A DNA stretch of 64,000 nucleotides from JAGLON01 sp041394985 (lineage in GTDB: Bacteria; Zixibacteria; MSB-5A5; GN15; JAAZOE01). The first letter of the stretch is position 1, and the number at the start of each line of letters is the position of its first letter. Of the stretch, positions 51,954 to 60,439 are shown in pieces. The notes below the pieces were generated by a model that did not search any database, had not been told where the DNA came from, and saw only the letters and a list, made by a program, of their open reading frames with translations. The stretch spans positions 2,170,001-2,234,000 of the forward strand of contig JAWLBI010000001.1 of NCBI GenBank assembly GCA_041394985.1. Direction: 5' to 3'. Made by a program: the position numbers and the translations under genes.

Positions 51954-52054
51954 GTCCGGCAATTACCCTCTCCATAAATACGCCACTGTCCAAATGACAG
52001 CGGTGAAGCAGCTTAAGTATCCTTGCTCGATTTATCTGTTCAAAATACCAGTTT

Positions 52055-52082
52055 TTGCACATTTACCGCTAAATCTTATAAC
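52055..52082 (+). promoter_or_regulatory. Sigma-70 promoter candidate for the second regulator
   Basis: TTGCAC (52055-52060), a 16-bp spacer and TATAAC (52077-52082) lie 63 nt before the start. There is no GG-N10-GC match in the gap. Confidence 0.45.
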
Positions 52083-52145
52083 CCAAGCAACCGATTATAT
52101 AACTATACCATAGTGTGTTACGGGTTTTTTTGTGGGAAGTAACGG

Positions 52146-53579
52146 ATGAAAAAAGTACTCCTTGTAGACGACGATGTTGAACTGTCACAGTCACTTATGA
52201 ACTTATTTGACCCGGACAAATACAGTTTTCATCATCTCGCAGACGGTCAGGATACTGCTCGATATGTCGAAGACAATCGAGAGGATCTCGATCTTATCAT
52301 GCTTGACGTCAACTTACCTTCCTGTTCCGGACTGGATGTCCTTAAGAATATAAAAGATATCAGTAAGGAAACGCCGGTGATCGTTATCTCCGGTTTCGTT
52401 TCCACTGAGAACGCCATGGAGGCGATGCGCGAAGGTGCCTATGAATATTTGACCAAGCCGTTCGAATTGAGCAAGCTGATCGACATCGTCAATAAGGCCT
52501 GCGGATACTCGCATGAAGCGACGAGAAAAGCGATCGAAAAGCCGACTCATGATGAAGAAGCCATGGCTGACGAAATCATCGGTCAGTCACCGGAAATCGT
52601 GGAGATCGCCAAGCTCATCGGCCAGGTTGCCAAAACCGATGCTTCGGTGCTCATCTTCGGCGAGTCGGGTACCGGTAAGGAACTCGTCGCCCGCGCGATT
52701 CATCGCAACAGCCTCCGCAGAAACAACATGATTCTGTCGGTCAACTGCGCGGCTCTGTCCGACACGCTCCTTGAGTCCGAATTATTCGGTCACGAAAAAG
52801 GCGCCTTTACCGGAGCCTATTTCAAACGAATCGGTAAATTCGAGCAGTGCGACAAGGGCACGATATTCCTCGATGAAGTCGGCGATATGTCCATGCTGAC
52901 GCAGGGGAAAGTCCTGCGCGTATTGCAGGAAAAGCAGTTCGAGCGCCTGGGCGGCAACGACCCGATTAATGTCGATGTTCGCGTCATCGCCGCGACGAAT
53001 AAGTCGCTGGTGCAGTCGATGAAGGACGGCTCGTTCCGAGTCGACCTGTTCTATCGTCTTAAGGTTGTCTCGATTTACATCCCGCCGCTGCGGGAACGCA
53101 AAGAAGATATTCCTCTTCTGATAGATCATTTCATTCAGCGTTATAATAATACGCTCAGCAAGAACATCCGCGGCGTATCCAAAAAAGCCAAGGCGCACCT
53201 GACGAAGTACATCTGGCCGGGCAATGTCCGTGAACTGGAGAATAATATCCACACGGCCATGGTGATGTCCAAGAATGATACCCTCGATGTCGAGGACTTC
53301 CCGGTGTGCAACGAAGACGCCAATACGGTGGAAATCGACCTCGAAGGATTGCAGGACAATTATACCGAGATGTTCAGCCGAATCATCGACCCGGTATTCC
53401 CGAAACTGGTCAGCAATTCCGAGGGGCGGATTTATCACCTGATGCAGTCTTCAATGGAGAAGGCACTCATCGCCGCCTGCCTGAAACATTTCAATTCGAA
53501 TCAGGTCAAGGCGTCGGATATGCTGGGGATTTCCAGAAACACGCTGCGCGACAGGATTAGCAAATACGGCATTTACTAA
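52146..53579 (+). CDS. NtrC-family sigma-54 response regulator
   Basis: It has 477 residues. The receiver has DDD at 8-10, phospho-acceptor Asp54 and KPF at about 101-103. The AAA+ domain has FGESGTGKE, an intact GAFTGA loop and GTIFLDEVGDM. The C-terminal HTH is SDMLGISRNTLRDRISKYGIY. A linker of about 60 residues (about 395-450) before the HTH is longer than usual. No kinase gene is adjacent, so it may be fed by the upstream PrsK or by an unlinked kinase. It has its own promoter region. Confidence 0.92.
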   Translation: MKKVLLVDDDVELSQSLMNLFDPDKYSFHHLADGQDTARYVEDNREDLDLIMLDVNLPSCSGLDVLKNIKDISKETPVIVISGFVSTENAMEAMREGAYEYLTKPFELSKLIDIVNKACGYSHEATRKAIEKPTHDEEAMADEIIGQSPEIVEIAKLIGQVAKTDASVLIFGESGTGKELVARAIHRNSLRRNNMILSVNCAALSDTLLESELFGHEKGAFTGAYFKRIGKFEQCDKGTIFLDEVGDMSMLTQGKVLRVLQEKQFERLGGNDPINVDVRVIAATNKSLVQSMKDGSFRVDLFYRLKVVSIYIPPLRERKEDIPLLIDHFIQRYNNTLSKNIRGVSKKAKAHLTKYIWPGNVRELENNIHTAMVMSKNDTLDVEDFPVCNEDANTVEIDLEGLQDNYTEMFSRIIDPVFPKLVSNSEGRIYHLMQSSMEKALIAACLKHFNSNQVKASDMLGISRNTLRDRISKYGIY

Positions 53580-53618
53580 ACCTGCGCGAAACCTCATGAT
53601 TTAGTCTTTTCTTTCCGG

Positions 53619-53647
53619 TTGCGGCTCAGAATGTGACTGCGTATATT
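53619..53647 (+). promoter_or_regulatory. Promoter giving a leaderless nurA mRNA
   Basis: TTGCGG (53619-53624), exactly 17 bp, then TATATT (53642-53647). The nurA ATG is at 53653, where transcription would begin, and there is no Shine-Dalgarno in the gap. Confidence 0.6.
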
Positions 53648-53652
53648 TTTCC

Positions 53653-54723
53653 ATGCAGTCGGAAACCCGCGAATACAATGTCATAGATGATACCATCGTG
53701 CGCCGCACGGCCTCGGAGATTCAACTCCTGTTTCGGCCGGATGCGCCGCAGCCTGCCCTCTCAGGTACCGGGACGACGGAGAAAGCCCCTCCGCTGATTG
53801 ATGATATTACATCAGTGCCGCCGGTGACAATACGCTCAATAGAATCAGATGCTGTCGTTTACGCAATCGACGGCGGCTCATCGGTTATCGCCAAGGGCGG
53901 CAATGTCGAGGTTATCTGCTGGCGGGCCGGATATGTATGCTTCAAAGGCATTCACCGGGAGGGCGAATTCTGCGAGTCCCCAAACATCCTTGCCTATAAC
54001 CGGCTTAACATAAACTCAATCATCAATGATTTTCTCGCGGGAACGGATTTCAAACGAGTAATGGATGAAACTCCACTCAGCCCCGTCAATGAATTGCGCT
54101 GGATGAGTGAATGGATGCTGTTGCGGCGATTAATCGATGAAGCGCCCGAAGGGTCACTAATCCTCATGGACGGCACTCTGCGGGCCAATCCGTTTTTCGA
54201 TGTCAAGCCTCAGCATGACCTATTCAAAAAGGCGGCCCAAAACGGCATTCATATCGCATCCGTCACAAAGACAAGTTCGCTTTCATTGGACAAAGCTATC
54301 CCGATAGATATTATGGAGATCGGAGCGGATGAGCAAAGTAAAACATGGTATCGCCAGCTCAACATGTCATTGCCAAAGGATTCCCCGTGGCTGGGCGATG
54401 TGTATCTGGCCGGACTGCATCCCGGCGCAGACAAACGATACCGTGTGGATATCAATCGCTATGACACCGAGGCGGTCGACAGGATTTTCTCGATACTGGT
54501 TTCGGTATCGGACGATACCGAATTCGCCGGATACCCATATCCTTTGGTAGCGGCGCATCGGCAGGCGCGAATCGATTTACTGTTCAAACAATCAATCATC
54601 GAGGCACTCGGTGAGGAATTGAACCGCCTTGACTTTTCCGATGGCTTGTGGCATTTTCTGACCGGTGATATTCACGATAAACTCAACGCAGATGTTCTGG
54701 AGATAGCGGCGCATGAGCAGTAA
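53653..54723 (+). CDS. nurA: NurA-family 5'-3' nuclease
   Basis: NurA is the nuclease partner of the HerA translocase in DNA end resection. It has 356 residues. The RNase-H-like acidic motifs are AIDGGSS (Asp72) and LILMDGTL (Asp near 173). YPYPLVAAHRQARI near 294-307 matches the family's C-terminal block. Its end overlaps herA by 11 nt. NurA is best known from archaea; bacterial copies are scattered. The family call rests on motifs plus the herA neighbour. Confidence 0.85.
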   Translation: MQSETREYNVIDDTIVRRTASEIQLLFRPDAPQPALSGTGTTEKAPPLIDDITSVPPVTIRSIESDAVVYAIDGGSSVIAKGGNVEVICWRAGYVCFKGIHREGEFCESPNILAYNRLNINSIINDFLAGTDFKRVMDETPLSPVNELRWMSEWMLLRRLIDEAPEGSLILMDGTLRANPFFDVKPQHDLFKKAAQNGIHIASVTKTSSLSLDKAIPIDIMEIGADEQSKTWYRQLNMSLPKDSPWLGDVYLAGLHPGADKRYRVDINRYDTEAVDRIFSILVSVSDDTEFAGYPYPLVAAHRQARIDLLFKQSIIEALGEELNRLDFSDGLWHFLTGDIHDKLNADVLEIAAHEQ

Positions 54724-56275
54724 AATCATCGGGCGGCTGATAGGGAAATCGGTTGCGGAGTTATCATTCCGCTCATTCCGCGATAGCTATATCTCCATTG
54801 GGAGCATCGTTACGGTCAATGATGAATCGCGCGACCGGACATATTTGCTGCGAGTCATCGATGTCAGCTACGGGCACGAGAGCAGCGAGGCGAACTGGGC
54901 GGAAAAGGCGGCCGGGCGCATGATGGAAGAGGATACTCGCGGCAACGCATATCGCATCCATGACCCCGATCGGCGATTGTATAAATTGGTCAAGTGTTCG
55001 CCGCTGGGATATGTTTCGAATAATGCCTTTCATCGACCACGCTCGATACCCGAACATTTCTCTCGAGTGCTGACTCCGGACGAGGAAACAATGGCATTCC
55101 TCCGGGAGTACAGCGGCGATCTTATTGTCGGCCATCTTCGCTGCGGCGAGGATACGCTCAATATTCCTCTCGGCATCGACGGCACGACACTGTCACAGCA
55201 TGTCGGTATTTTTGCCACGACCGGTATGGGCAAATCGAATTTGATGAAAGTCCTGGCGGCAGCAATCATGGAACACCCATCGTATGGATTGCTCATTTTC
55301 GACCCGCATGGCGAATATTTCGATGGTGGACAGGGAGGGAAGCGCAAAGGTCTGAAGCATCATCCCTTGGCTGAGAAAAGGCTCTTTACGCGCAGCTTGA
55401 GGAAACTTTCCGGCAATAAAGACACGCTGGCGATACCGCTCAAGGATATCGAAATCGAGGACATCACCCAGATTTTCGGATTTTCTCAGGCACAATACGA
55501 AGCGCTCCAGGCGATTCGTATCAAATACGGCAAGGAATGGCTGATTAAGCTCATCTCGATCGATATCGAAACGCTCATCGAGGAACTCCGCGACAGCCGC
55601 CTGAATTTCCATGAATCGACCATGGCGGTACTTATTCGCCGAGCCAATCATCTGGCGGAATTCCGAACGGTCACCAAAGACAATGACTATGCATCGGTCG
55701 GCGATATTGTCGCCAAGGTTCAAAGCGGCAAGGCAGTGTTGATTGATACCGCCAATTTATCTCAGGACGAGGATTTACTCGTGACATCGGTTATCACTCG
55801 CTCTGTACTCAAGAGCTACAAATACAAGTACCAACAGGCCGAAGGGGAATTCGACAAACTTTCGCCTTGTCTGATTATGCTCGAAGAGGCCCAACGTGTT
55901 CTCATGGCATCGGCGGGCGATACCAATATCTTCCACCGCGTCGTCAGGGAAGGCCGTAAATTCAAGGTCGGCCTTGGCGTTATTACGCAGCAGCCGAAGC
56001 TGCTGTCCGAGGAGCTCCTTTCGCAGCTAAACTCTATGTTCATTCTCGGTCTTGCCGATGAGCGCGACCGCACGATTATGCGGTCATCATCCAAGCAGGA
56101 CATTTCATCACTGGGAACCGAAATCCAAACCCTGGCTGCGGGCGAGGCCATATTGACATCTCCGACCGTGCCGTTTGCCCTGCCATTGAAGATATTCCTC
56201 TATGAGGACTACCTTGCACGATTGCCCAAGGATATTGCCAAACCGGCCGAACGACCGGCGGAGGGTTTCTTCTGA
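54713..56275 (+). CDS. herA: HerA-family DNA translocase ATPase
   Basis: HerA is a hexameric FtsK/HerA-class ATPase that pumps DNA and works with NurA. It has 520 residues. A HAS-barrel-like N terminus opens SSKIIGRLIGKSVAEL. Walker A is ATTGMGKSN (about 168-176) and LLIFDPHGEYFDGG follows. Walker B is LIMLEEAQRVL (about 387-397), and the C-terminal VITQQPKLLSEELLSQLN block is typical. Its stop overlaps the mre11 start (TGATG at 56273-56277). Confidence 0.92.
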   Translation: MSSKIIGRLIGKSVAELSFRSFRDSYISIGSIVTVNDESRDRTYLLRVIDVSYGHESSEANWAEKAAGRMMEEDTRGNAYRIHDPDRRLYKLVKCSPLGYVSNNAFHRPRSIPEHFSRVLTPDEETMAFLREYSGDLIVGHLRCGEDTLNIPLGIDGTTLSQHVGIFATTGMGKSNLMKVLAAAIMEHPSYGLLIFDPHGEYFDGGQGGKRKGLKHHPLAEKRLFTRSLRKLSGNKDTLAIPLKDIEIEDITQIFGFSQAQYEALQAIRIKYGKEWLIKLISIDIETLIEELRDSRLNFHESTMAVLIRRANHLAEFRTVTKDNDYASVGDIVAKVQSGKAVLIDTANLSQDEDLLVTSVITRSVLKSYKYKYQQAEGEFDKLSPCLIMLEEAQRVLMASAGDTNIFHRVVREGRKFKVGLGVITQQPKLLSEELLSQLNSMFILGLADERDRTIMRSSSKQDISSLGTEIQTLAAGEAILTSPTVPFALPLKIFLYEDYLARLPKDIAKPAERPAEGFF

Positions 56276-57384
56276 TGCGCTTCTGCCATTTCGCCGATAA
56301 TCATCTTGGCGCCGGTTCAGGCGCTCGTGAGGATGATATCCTCCGGAGCTTCGCTGTTTCTATTGACCGGATAATTGACCTCAAACCCGATTTTGTCATC
56401 AATGCCGGTGATTTATTCCATGTGGTTCGTCCTACGAACCGGGTAATTGCATTTGCCTCGGAACAACTGCTTCGATTGGGCCGCGACGCGAAAATTCCAA
56501 CGTTTATTATATCGGGCAATCACGATGCCCCAAAGCAGCGCAATATCGGGTCGGTACTATCGATTTTTAAAGATTTCGAAAATATCTCTGTTATTTATAA
56601 ATCACAATATGAGCGCCTGCGCTACGGAGACGTTTCTATCTCGGCCGTGCCGCACTGCCTGACAACCGATATCCTCCACGAGGAACTGGATAAAATAACG
56701 CCCGATCCGGACGCCGAGTTCAATATTCTTGTCCTGCACGGAGTCGTCGCCGGAATCAAAGAATTCCAGATGGCTGATTTGTCGGAGCAGGAAATATCAT
56801 CGGAGTATTTTGAGCGGGGATTCGATTACGTCGCCCTTGGGCATTATCATAATTACACCAGGGTGGCGCCGAATACCTATTATTCCGGATCGACCGACCG
56901 CCTCTCGATGTCCGAGGCGAATCATTCAAAAGGATTCGTCGAGGTCGATCTGGCCAATCCCGATTTGGACGGGCGGATTACCTTCCACGAAATTCACACG
57001 AGGGAAATGGTTGATTTGCCGGCAGTAAAGGCGAAAGGGCGCTCGGTCGAGGACATAATGTCCGAACTGGAAGGCAAAATCGCCCAAAGACAGCCCGAAG
57101 ATAAGATCATCCGCCTGAAAATAACCGACATCCCGGAGGAAACCTACCGGGCGCTCCCGTTCACGAAAATCGCCGAATTGAAAAACGGGTCATTTTCCCT
57201 CGATATCAAATTCGAGAAAGAGGAAAAACCGGAAGAAAACCTGTATGCCGATATCAACCTGGGGCGTCTGGATATCGCGTTCGAGAAATTCATGGAAAAA
57301 AAGACCGTGGAAGACCTCGATAAAAAGCGGATTTTCTCTATGGCGCTTGATCTGTTCAACCGGGTTGAAGGGGACGAGGCATAA
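56275..57384 (+). CDS. Mre11-like (SbcD-type) nuclease
   Basis: It has 369 residues of calcineurin-like phosphoesterase. Metal motifs are HFADNHLG (5-12), NAGDLFH (Asp46), SGNHD (80-84), LHGVVAG (near 158) and GHYHN (about 189-193). GSTDRLSMSEANHSKGF and a C-terminal capping region fit Mre11 more than generic phosphatases. In archaea herA, mre11, rad50 and nurA form one operon. Here no rad50/sbcC follows; the next gene is a methyltransferase. Confidence 0.9.
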   Translation: MRFCHFADNHLGAGSGAREDDILRSFAVSIDRIIDLKPDFVINAGDLFHVVRPTNRVIAFASEQLLRLGRDAKIPTFIISGNHDAPKQRNIGSVLSIFKDFENISVIYKSQYERLRYGDVSISAVPHCLTTDILHEELDKITPDPDAEFNILVLHGVVAGIKEFQMADLSEQEISSEYFERGFDYVALGHYHNYTRVAPNTYYSGSTDRLSMSEANHSKGFVEVDLANPDLDGRITFHEIHTREMVDLPAVKAKGRSVEDIMSELEGKIAQRQPEDKIIRLKITDIPEETYRALPFTKIAELKNGSFSLDIKFEKEEKPEENLYADINLGRLDIAFEKFMEKKTVEDLDKKRIFSMALDLFNRVEGDEA

Positions 57385-57506
57385 TCGTTTTTTTATTGCA
57401 TTAAACCGTTTCTTGATTAATTTATATCTATAGTGTGCCAAGTCGTTTTGCAATTCCGAACGTATTAAATAAAAAGCTCAGTGAAAACGTTCACCTGGGG
57501 GTAGTT

Positions 57507-58274
57507 ATGCAGACATTTGTTTCTGCCGACAAACGCCGAATGTACGGCGATCTATCCTGGACATGGCCGATTATCAGCCCGCCCGAGGACTATAAAGAAG
57601 AGACCCAGGAATATATCCGGCTCATTAAGGACCAGTCCCGAATCCCGGTCAAGAAACTCCTCAATATGGGCTGCGGGGGCGGCCACAATGACCATACCCT
57701 GGCGACTGCTTTCGAAGTGACCGGCGTTGATCTGAGTCAGGAAATGCTGACCCTCGCCAAGGAGCTCAATCCGCATGTTTCCTATATCAACGGGGATATG
57801 AGGGCGATTCGACTGGGGCAGGGATTCGATGCCGTGACCGTTTTCGATTCCATTTCATATATGCGGACGCCTGAGAGCCTCAAAGCGGCCTTTTTGACGG
57901 CGTATACGCACCTGAGACCGGGTGGCGTGTTTATTACTTGTATCGAGGAGACGGCGGAGAACTTCGAGCAGAATAAAACGATCGCTACGACAAGAAAAAA
58001 AGATGATATCGAGATAACTCTCGTAGAAAATTACTATGATCCCGATCCAAAGGACAATATGTACGAGGCGAACTTCGTATATTTTATACGCCGGTCGGGA
58101 CAACTGACTATAGAGACCGATTGCCATTTGCTGGGATTATTCCCGTTTCATGTCTGGGTGGAAGTAATGGAGTCGGTCGGGCTGGAAGTATTTAAGCGGG
58201 AATCATTAATGCAAACGGTAAACGGAAAACCGCTGCAAATACTTATCGGTGTTAAACCGGTTACCCACGAGTAA
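57507..58274 (+). CDS. SAM-dependent methyltransferase
   Basis: It has 255 residues from ATG 57507 (GGGGGTAG upstream); codons open back to 57435 look non-coding. Motif I is LLNMGCGGGHNDHTLA (about 51-66), then EVTGVDLSQEMLTLAKEL and RPGGVFITCIEE. FPFHVWVEVMESVGLEVFK is near the end. This class acts on small molecules, often in surface polysaccharide loci; the substrate is unknown. A 122-nt gap separates it from mre11. Confidence 0.88.
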   Translation: MQTFVSADKRRMYGDLSWTWPIISPPEDYKEETQEYIRLIKDQSRIPVKKLLNMGCGGGHNDHTLATAFEVTGVDLSQEMLTLAKELNPHVSYINGDMRAIRLGQGFDAVTVFDSISYMRTPESLKAAFLTAYTHLRPGGVFITCIEETAENFEQNKTIATTRKKDDIEITLVENYYDPDPKDNMYEANFVYFIRRSGQLTIETDCHLLGLFPFHVWVEVMESVGLEVFKRESLMQTVNGKPLQILIGVKPVTHE

Positions 58275-58456
58275 GAATGGAAACACGCAATACAGGACTG
58301 AAAACTCTATTGTACAAATCCTAATTCTCGTGCCGAATAACGCACAATAACCGCGGAAAAAAAGTAGTTTTTGATATTAATATATGCGGTTTAGATGTGT
58401 ATGAACCGATATCTAAGAAGTATCGTCAGCACTGCTAGTATTTTAAGAGGAAATAC

Positions 58457-60331
58457 ATGTACGGAATCCTGGTGGGATTAGGCCGGCCGGCCGGTTTGGT
58501 CAGTCATCAGCTTATCTCTCGATTATGGCCTACGAGCGAGAAGTTCGTCGTCCATAATCCCGGCCCGAACATCTCGATGGCGATTTTGACGCCGAAGGGT
58601 GACAATCCGGAAGATTACTGCGCAATATCTCCCGACAGTCGCTTTTTGCTCGGTTTGAACGGGTATATTCTCGCCGATTCCAACGTGTCCGGACAGGCAA
58701 GACACCTCCAGCTCCTGGCCGAATCTTTCCAAAAAGGAGATTTCGCCAAGGGACTGGAAGGCCTGGTTGCCGGAAGCTTCAATCTGGCCGTTATCGATAC
58801 ATCCCGCATGAAAATTCGGGTATATTCCGACCCTGCCGGTTCGGTACCGCTCTACTATAGTCAAGTCGAAGGCGGAGTTTTGCTGTCCAACAACCCGGTT
58901 GCACTGATTAAAACCGGATTGGTTGATACGGCGCCCGATATAACCGCCTGTGCCGAATGGGCGCTGTTTTCCCATACCATCGGGGATAAATATCCGATAA
59001 AAGCGATCCGTACACTTCGCGTCGGTGAGTTTTACGAGTGGAATGGTGATGGCAGCCGCATTATGTCATATGATCGTTTGTGGGATCGGTTGCCTACCGT
59101 TAAGGCTCCCGAGTTATCCGATATTGCCGATGAATTCAAGGCGGCCTGCGGTCGTATTCGACTGATAGATGACAACCCGGCCCAGTTACAGAGCGCCGGG
59201 ATGGATTCTCGCCTCATTGCTGCCGCCTGGCCGGATGAAAAACGATTACGAAGTTATTCCTATGGCAATCCCGACTCACACGAGATTATCATTGCCAAAC
59301 AGATCGCAATGACGCGTGGCGCCTCCTGGACACACACCTGGCAGCACGGTGATCTCGTTGCCGACAAACTGCAGGATATGTATGACAACACCGGAATGAT
59401 TATCTGGCCCGATCGCTTTTTTGTCGCCGAGAAAATGGCTGCCGAAGGGCATCGCGGGACACTCGATGGATTGGCCGGCGATGCGCTGTTGGGTGGCTCC
59501 GATTATATACATAATAGATATCTCGGAAAGAATAAGCAGCTCAATCGCTGGCTGTGTCGCTTCGAGGATTACGATATCAAAGATGTAGGGCTTGATTTTC
59601 TAACGGAAATCATGTATGACAAACACCTGCAGATTCCATCGGCAGATTATCTGCGCCCTTATGTGAGCGATGAGTATATTCAGCAACTAAATAATGCCAT
59701 TGATGATATTAAGGCTTCCATACATGCCGAGATGGAATACCTGATGCCTCCCAATAATTCCGTCGCCCTGCTCTGGCGGAATTTCATCTATGCAAATCGG
59801 GCGCCTCATATGACCATCCACCAGGGACTCATGTGTAATCGGTTCGTACAAGTATATTACCCGTTTATCAGCGATTTCCGGTTTCATGATATGGCATTCC
59901 GCCTGCGGCCGGAAGACACGGCTTATCGGCGGCTATATCGCAAGCTGTATTGTAATTGTTTCCCGGAATTCGCGAATATACCATATGGCGCATCGCTATT
60001 GCCTTTGACTCGCCCGAACTGGAACCACAAACTGGCCGCCATGATGGCCTCGAAGCACAAATCAATACCCTGGCTGACTGCGCCGACCAACGGTCGGCCG
60101 CGAGATCCTAACGGGTGGGCGATTTGGATGAAGGAGAGCGCCAAGATGCGCGATTTCGTATCGACGGCCCTCGCAGAGGGCGGTATTATTGATCGCCAAC
60201 GGTGCGATACATTTATGCAGGATGTCGCGGAAGGACGGGCGCAGGCAGGCGGAAAGATATTCCATGTTGCCAGTCTGGCCAAATGGCATTCATTTTCCAA
60301 TGTCAATAAAATCTCACCAGTCATACAATAA
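58457..60331 (+). CDS. Asparagine-synthetase-like protein without N-terminal Cys
   Basis: It has 624 residues. The N-terminal half (about 1-215) has the glutamine-amidotransferase fold layout, but opens MYGILVG, so the nucleophile Cys2 of AsnB is replaced by Tyr. The synthetase half has LQSAGMDSRLIAAAW in place of SGGxDS, and DGLAGDALLGGSDY as the second ATP-site block. Thus glutamine hydrolysis is unlikely; it may use ammonia or another amine, or have another role. Related proteins lie in exopolysaccharide/exosortase and lasso-peptide loci. GAGG precedes the ATG. Confidence 0.85.
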   Translation: MYGILVGLGRPAGLVSHQLISRLWPTSEKFVVHNPGPNISMAILTPKGDNPEDYCAISPDSRFLLGLNGYILADSNVSGQARHLQLLAESFQKGDFAKGLEGLVAGSFNLAVIDTSRMKIRVYSDPAGSVPLYYSQVEGGVLLSNNPVALIKTGLVDTAPDITACAEWALFSHTIGDKYPIKAIRTLRVGEFYEWNGDGSRIMSYDRLWDRLPTVKAPELSDIADEFKAACGRIRLIDDNPAQLQSAGMDSRLIAAAWPDEKRLRSYSYGNPDSHEIIIAKQIAMTRGASWTHTWQHGDLVADKLQDMYDNTGMIIWPDRFFVAEKMAAEGHRGTLDGLAGDALLGGSDYIHNRYLGKNKQLNRWLCRFEDYDIKDVGLDFLTEIMYDKHLQIPSADYLRPYVSDEYIQQLNNAIDDIKASIHAEMEYLMPPNNSVALLWRNFIYANRAPHMTIHQGLMCNRFVQVYYPFISDFRFHDMAFRLRPEDTAYRRLYRKLYCNCFPEFANIPYGASLLPLTRPNWNHKLAAMMASKHKSIPWLTAPTNGRPRDPNGWAIWMKESAKMRDFVSTALAEGGIIDRQRCDTFMQDVAEGRAQAGGKIFHVASLAKWHSFSNVNKISPVIQ

Positions 60332-60439
60332 TTTCCATAAACTATCAAATACAATTAAATCGATAGCGTATAACAGGTGCCATCTGCCGGACATCTTATT
60401 CGGCGAACTTCTATCACGGACAAACAAGGCAGGGATGAT

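Noticed and set aside
51981..52113. Short frame upstream of the second sigma-54 activator
   Set aside because: No Shine-Dalgarno, unremarkable sequence, and it covers the likely promoter.
44303..53579. A PEP-CTERM sorting tail in the envelope proteins of the PrsK/PrsR locus
   Set aside because: None of the secreted products here ends in a Pro-Glu-Pro motif followed by a membrane helix and basic residues.
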